From assembly GCF_008801935.1 (NCBI RefSeq), contig NZ_VZOT01000001.1:1-64000 (forward strand): a DNA stretch of 64,000 nt, written 5' to 3'. The translations under genes were made by a program, and so were the position numbers. Origin of the DNA: Comamonas kerstersii (lineage in GTDB: Bacteria; Pseudomonadota; Gammaproteobacteria; Burkholderiales; Burkholderiaceae_C). The notes beneath the pieces are model-generated. The model did not search any database. It saw nothing but the letters and a program-made list of their open reading frames with translations, and was not told the origin of the DNA. Shown in pieces: positions 60,890 to 64,000 of the stretch; positions within the stretch are counted from its first letter, which is position 1; each line of letters begins with the position of its first letter.

Positions 60890-61777
60890 CTATATGGAAA
60901 AGGTTTGGTGAATCAAACGTTTCAAAATTTTGGCGGCCTCCACATGCAGCCGTGTACTGGGTCTGGCGCAAGGCACCGCCAGCGTGATGCGATTGCGTAT
61001 TTGCGGCATGGTCAGCAAAGCCGTGTGCAAAGGCACCGTTGCATTCCACATCTTGGCAACACTTGACGGAATCACGGTGTAGCCCACTTTGCGCTCCACT
61101 AGACTGAGCACGGTCTGCATGGAGTCGACTTCGGCCACCACATGGAGCCGCACATCCTTGCGCTCAGCCACGGCTTGAAAAATCCGCCGAAGTGCCTGGG
61201 GCTCACTGGGCAAAATAAGCGGAAATTCGCCCACCGCACTGACTTTCACCTTGCTGGGCAAAGGCTCAATGCCCACCAGCAGCAGCAGCTCCCGCTCCAA
61301 CCCTTCAATCTGCAACTGCTGGGAAGATGGCGGATCAAAAAGAATCGCCATATCCAAACGTCCGGCAATCAACCACTCTCGCAGTCGAATGCTCAAGCCT
61401 TCTTCTACAGTGATGGAGGCATCTGGACAGGCCCGCAAAAATTGCTGTACCAAATCTGGTGCAATGCTCTGGGCCACACGCGGCGGCAACCCTATGCGGA
61501 TCTTTCCTCGGGGGCTTTGCAGGCGCTCGCTCATCTCCGCCTTGGCATGGTCCACAGCTTCCAGAATGCCTCGCACATGCACCAACAGCGCGGCGCCCGA
61601 ATCCGTAACCCGTACTCCGCGCCCATGCCGCTCCAGCAGACGCTGCCCCAACTCTTTCTCCAACAGCTGTACATGTCGACTCAGTGTGGGCTGTGAACTA
61701 TTGAGGGCAGCAGCGGCCTTGGTATAGCTCATCGCATCGGCCACTGCCACAAACGCCTGCATATTTGCAATTTCCAT
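60890..61777 (-). CDS. LysR-family regulator of the divergent LigI-like cluster
   Basis: The 295-residue LysR protein has the helix-turn-helix near 18-37 (YTKAAAALNSSQPTLSRHV) and a long effector domain. It resembles the NAC/CynR-type group. ATG 61777 is preferred over the TTG at 61783. It is divergent from a LigI-like lactonase gene, with 95 bp between the starts, so it most likely controls that gene, the SDR and the receptor. The ISL3-family fragment lies beyond its stop. Confidence 0.85.
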   Translation of the reverse strand: MEIANMQAFVAVADAMSYTKAAAALNSSQPTLSRHVQLLEKELGQRLLERHGRGVRVTDSGAALLVHVRGILEAVDHAKAEMSERLQSPRGKIRIGLPPRVAQSIAPDLVQQFLRACPDASITVEEGLSIRLREWLIAGRLDMAILFDPPSSQQLQIEGLERELLLLVGIEPLPSKVKVSAVGEFPLILPSEPQALRRIFQAVAERKDVRLHVVAEVDSMQTVLSLVERKVGYTVIPSSVAKMWNATVPLHTALLTMPQIRNRITLAVPCARPSTRLHVEAAKILKRLIHQTFSI

Positions 61778-61872
61778 ATTCAATTTTCAAATATCTGCTA
61801 TCCATTTATCTTCGACTGATTATCTGACTTTCTATCTAAGAATTGCATCCATCCCTGCTGAGAAATGATGTG

Positions 61873-62733
61873 ATGCCAAGCCCTCAACTGACCTATACGC
61901 TACACCCCTCGCGCCCAGCGATTCAGCTGCCTGTGAACGCCTGCGACAGCCATGTGCATGTCTTCGGTCCACAATCCACATTTCCGTTTGCCGCCAACCG
62001 CAGCTTTACGCCGGCCGATGCGAGCAAAGAACAGCTGTTCGCATTGCACAAACATCTGGGGATTACGCGCTGCGTGATCGTGCAATCGGCTTGCCATGGT
62101 TTTGACAACACGGTGGTAGCCGATGCCATCGCTGCAGGCCAAGGCAACTACCTTGGGATTGCGCTGGTGCCTCCTACAGTCTCAGTCCAAGACTTGAAGC
62201 AACTGGCTGATACAGGGTTTCGCGGCATCCGCTTCAACTTCATGCGGCACCTTGATACCGGTGTGACGATTGAGGACGTTGTGGCTCTTACACCGAGGCT
62301 GGCTGATCTCGGCATGCACCTGCAGGTGCACTTTGAAAGCCGTTTAGTCCATGCGTTGGCACCTGTGCTGCAGCAAGCCGCTTGTGATGTCGTCGTCGAC
62401 CACATGGGCCGTGTAGATGCCAGCCAAGGCATCCAAGGTGAAGACTTTCAAGGCCTGCTGCGCTTGCTCGAGAGTCCGAAGCTCTTTGTCAAAGTCAGCG
62501 GCATTGACCGAGTTGACCCGCACGCTCCATACCTGCAAGGCGTTGAACTCGCCCGCACCCTGGTGCAGCACTTCCCGGATCGATGCCTGTGGGGCTCGGA
62601 CTGGCCACACCCCAACCACACCCACATCCCGGACGACGGGGTTTTGGTCAGTCAAATTGCTGCCATTGCCCCCACCGACACCGCACTCCAGCGCTTACTG
62701 GTCACCAATCCAGAACGCCTCTATCGCTTTTAA
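61873..62733 (+). CDS. LigI-like amidohydrolase (2-pyrone-4,6-dicarboxylate lactonase family)
   Basis: The 286-residue TIM-barrel amidohydrolase resembles LigI through much of its length. Shared segments are ACDSHVHVFGPQSTFPF, RCVIVQSACHGFDNTVV, FRGIRFNFMR, the VVDHMGRVD turn and CLWGSDWPHPNHTHIPDDG. LigI hydrolyses 2-pyrone-4,6-dicarboxylate to 4-oxalomesaconate or its keto form in protocatechuate 4,5-cleavage pathways. Here the rest of that pathway is not visible and the next genes encode an SDR and a Bug receptor, so a related lactone is possible. ATG 61873 is preferred to the TTG at 61843. Confidence 0.83.
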   Translation: MPSPQLTYTLHPSRPAIQLPVNACDSHVHVFGPQSTFPFAANRSFTPADASKEQLFALHKHLGITRCVIVQSACHGFDNTVVADAIAAGQGNYLGIALVPPTVSVQDLKQLADTGFRGIRFNFMRHLDTGVTIEDVVALTPRLADLGMHLQVHFESRLVHALAPVLQQAACDVVVDHMGRVDASQGIQGEDFQGLLRLLESPKLFVKVSGIDRVDPHAPYLQGVELARTLVQHFPDRCLWGSDWPHPNHTHIPDDGVLVSQIAAIAPTDTALQRLLVTNPERLYRF

Positions 62734-62748
62734 CGTAGGTATCCACAT

Positions 62749-63582
62749 ATGCCCATCTTCAATGAACACACACCTGTGAACCCCCAGGGCCGTCTGGCTG
62801 GCAAAGTTGCCTTCATCACCGGGGCTGGCTCTGTCGGCGATGGCTGGGGCAATGGCCGCGCTACAGCCCTGCGTTTTGCCCAAGAAGGCGCTGTAGTCTG
62901 GGGTGTCGATATCAACCAGGAGGCGCTGCCAAACACAGCGGATCTGATTGCCCGTGCAGGCGGACTCTTCCACGCAGGGTATTGCAACGTCATGGAGGCA
63001 CCATCGGTTGCCGCATCCATTCTCGAATGCCAGCAAAAACTGGGGCGCATCGACATTTTGGTCAACAACGTCGGCGGCTCCGCCAAAGGTGGTCCAGTCG
63101 ACATGGATGAATCGGTGTGGGACACCCAAATTGACTACAACCTCAAAAGCGTATTTTTAACTTGCAAACATGTGCTGCCCATCATGCAAGCCCAGCAAGG
63201 CGGAAGCATTGTCAATATTGCGTCCACTTCTGGAACACGGTGGACCGGTGCAGCACAAATTGCCTATGCCTCCTCCAAAGCAGGAGTGATCCATTTTTCC
63301 AAAGTGCTGGCCGTTCAGTACGCCCACGACAACATTCGCGTCAACACCGTCATTCCCGGCCAGCTGCACACCCCAATGGTTTCCGTACGCCTTGCGGCCC
63401 AAAGAGCCGACGGGGATGTGGATGCTTTGCTCAAGCAGCGCCAAGCGCGCATTCCCATGCCCTTCATGGGTGATGGCCGCGACACGGCCAACGCAGCACT
63501 TTTTTTTGCTTCCGATGAATCTCGATTTGTCACCGGCGCCGACTTGGTCGTCGACGGTGGCATGACCGCCCGCTGCGCCTAA
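62749..63582 (+). CDS. SDR-family oxidoreductase
   Basis: The 277-residue short-chain dehydrogenase has the NNVGG motif and the YxxxK pair in YASSKAGVIHFSK, with a Ser in NIASTSGTRWTG. The N-terminal dinucleotide motif is TGAGSVGDGWGNG (24-36), longer than the usual TGxxxGxG by several residues, which is seen in one SDR subgroup. It lies 15 bp after the LigI-like gene and is probably cotranscribed. The substrate may be a hydroxy acid or dihydrodiol formed in the same pathway. Confidence 0.87.
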   Translation: MPIFNEHTPVNPQGRLAGKVAFITGAGSVGDGWGNGRATALRFAQEGAVVWGVDINQEALPNTADLIARAGGLFHAGYCNVMEAPSVAASILECQQKLGRIDILVNNVGGSAKGGPVDMDESVWDTQIDYNLKSVFLTCKHVLPIMQAQQGGSIVNIASTSGTRWTGAAQIAYASSKAGVIHFSKVLAVQYAHDNIRVNTVIPGQLHTPMVSVRLAAQRADGDVDALLKQRQARIPMPFMGDGRDTANAALFFASDESRFVTGADLVVDGGMTARCA

Positions 63583-63603
63583 CTTACACAACAAGGAGAC
63601 AAC

Positions 63604-64000
63604 ATGTCAGGCAAAAAATTTCAACGCTTCGCTACCCGCCATCTGCAAAAAATCTCGGTTGCCGCCGCCCTGCTGACCGCAGCGTCAAGCGGCTGGGCAC
63701 AGCAAGACATTACCAAGATCATCGTCGCCTTCCCTCCTGGGGGCCCTGTAGATTTTGTCGCCCGCACTGTCTCGGAGCAACTGGGCAAAGAACTGGGACA
63801 TACCGTCCTGATTGAAAACAAGCCGGGTGCCAACGGCGCCATCGCTGCGGACACCCTGCTACGCTCTCCCGCCGATGGCAAAACGCTGTGGATCACCAGC
63901 GTGGGAGCTGTCGCGATCAACCCTGCCCTGTACCCTAAGCTGCCCTACCAGCCCTTGACAGACTTGGTACCCGTTTCTTTGGCCGTTAACAATGTGGAAA
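63604..64000 (+). CDS. Bug/TctC-family receptor, 5' part (runs off window)
   Basis: About 132 codons are visible before the window ends. A signal peptide spans about residues 1-32, with AASSGWA before the cleavage site. The mature protein starts QQDITKIIVAFPPGGPVDFV, followed by IENKPGANGAIAADTLL, both typical of the TTT receptor family. An AAGGAG site lies at about 63591-63596. It follows the SDR by 21 bp and may capture the substrate of the LigI/SDR pair in the periplasm. Confidence 0.85.
   Translation, partial: MSGKKFQRFATRHLQKISVAAALLTAASSGWAQQDITKIIVAFPPGGPVDFVARTVSEQLGKELGHTVLIENKPGANGAIAADTLLRSPADGKTLWITSVGAVAINPALYPKLPYQPLTDLVPVSLAVNNVE

Noticed and set aside
61778-61872. Possible LysR T-N11-A sites between the last LysR gene and the LigI-like gene
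   Set aside because: ATATT-N9-AATAT can be drawn, but the region is A+T-rich and several equally weak arrangements exist.
1-64000. tRNA, rRNA, CRISPR arrays and phage genes
   Set aside because: No T-loop-like GTTCGAATC context with a cloverleaf, no rRNA text, no regular short repeats with spacers and no phage structural genes were seen by eye. A tRNAscan or covariance search was not possible.

Overview
The window looks like a chromosomal segment of a Comamonadaceae betaproteobacterium, most probably Comamonas. The reasons are high G+C, three periplasmic Bug/TctC-type solute receptors without membrane partners, the gene order rpsT / DUF3579 / argD / argF, hda divergent from purM with an AI-2E-family permease, and pcnB-folK. 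Genus is an inference from gene content, not a database result.

Layout. 1-5.7 kb: a truncated IS5-family element, a DyP-type peroxidase, then a three-gene set of Bug receptor, flavin monooxygenase and a fused CMD/AhpD-like protein with unknown substrate. 5.7-11 kb: lrgA-lrgB, then a LysR regulator divergent from glutaryl-CoA dehydrogenase and a class III CoA-transferase, the glutarate (lysine) catabolic set. 11-12 kb: a second Bug receptor. 12.2-20.6 kb: a 2-methylcitrate (propionate) locus made of a RamB/mycobacterial-PrpR-type regulator, a divergent hotdog thioesterase coupled to prpC, a decayed GntR remnant, acnD, prpF and a PrpB-like lyase. An IS481-family remnant follows.

21.6-24.6 kb holds oxidative stress and iron storage genes (ahpC, ahpF, bfr). 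24.7-39.7 kb is mostly housekeeping: comEC, a RidA-like protein, folK, pcnB, a HAD phosphatase, hda, purM, an AI-2E-family permease, sirB1, murJ, rpsT, DUF3579, argD and argF. 40-43.4 kb is a ferrous iron uptake operon (feoA-feoB-small Cys-rich membrane protein) with a Fur-box-like promoter, flanked on both sides by related YkgJ-type cysteine-cluster genes. 43.5-54.4 kb carries an amino acid permease, a phytase-like esterase, kynB, an alkyltransferase, an MFS transporter, a FAD hydroxylase, an H-NS-type protein, apaH, an RhlE-type helicase and a YpfJ-type metalloprotease.

54.5-60.4 kb holds an ornithine cyclodeaminase-family enzyme, an AT-rich spacer before a bacteriohemerythrin, dcd, guanine deaminase, a BMP-family nucleoside receptor and a HIT protein. 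After an ISL3-family fragment, the window ends in a probable aromatic-acid catabolic cluster: a LysR regulator divergent from a LigI-like lactonase, an SDR and a third Bug receptor cut by the window end.

Two features cut across the window. At least eight intergenic hairpins share an AGCGCT-centred arm and behave like a dispersed repeat family, often at gene ends. Three separate insertion-sequence fragments mark past transposition. No tRNA, rRNA or CRISPR array was recognised.
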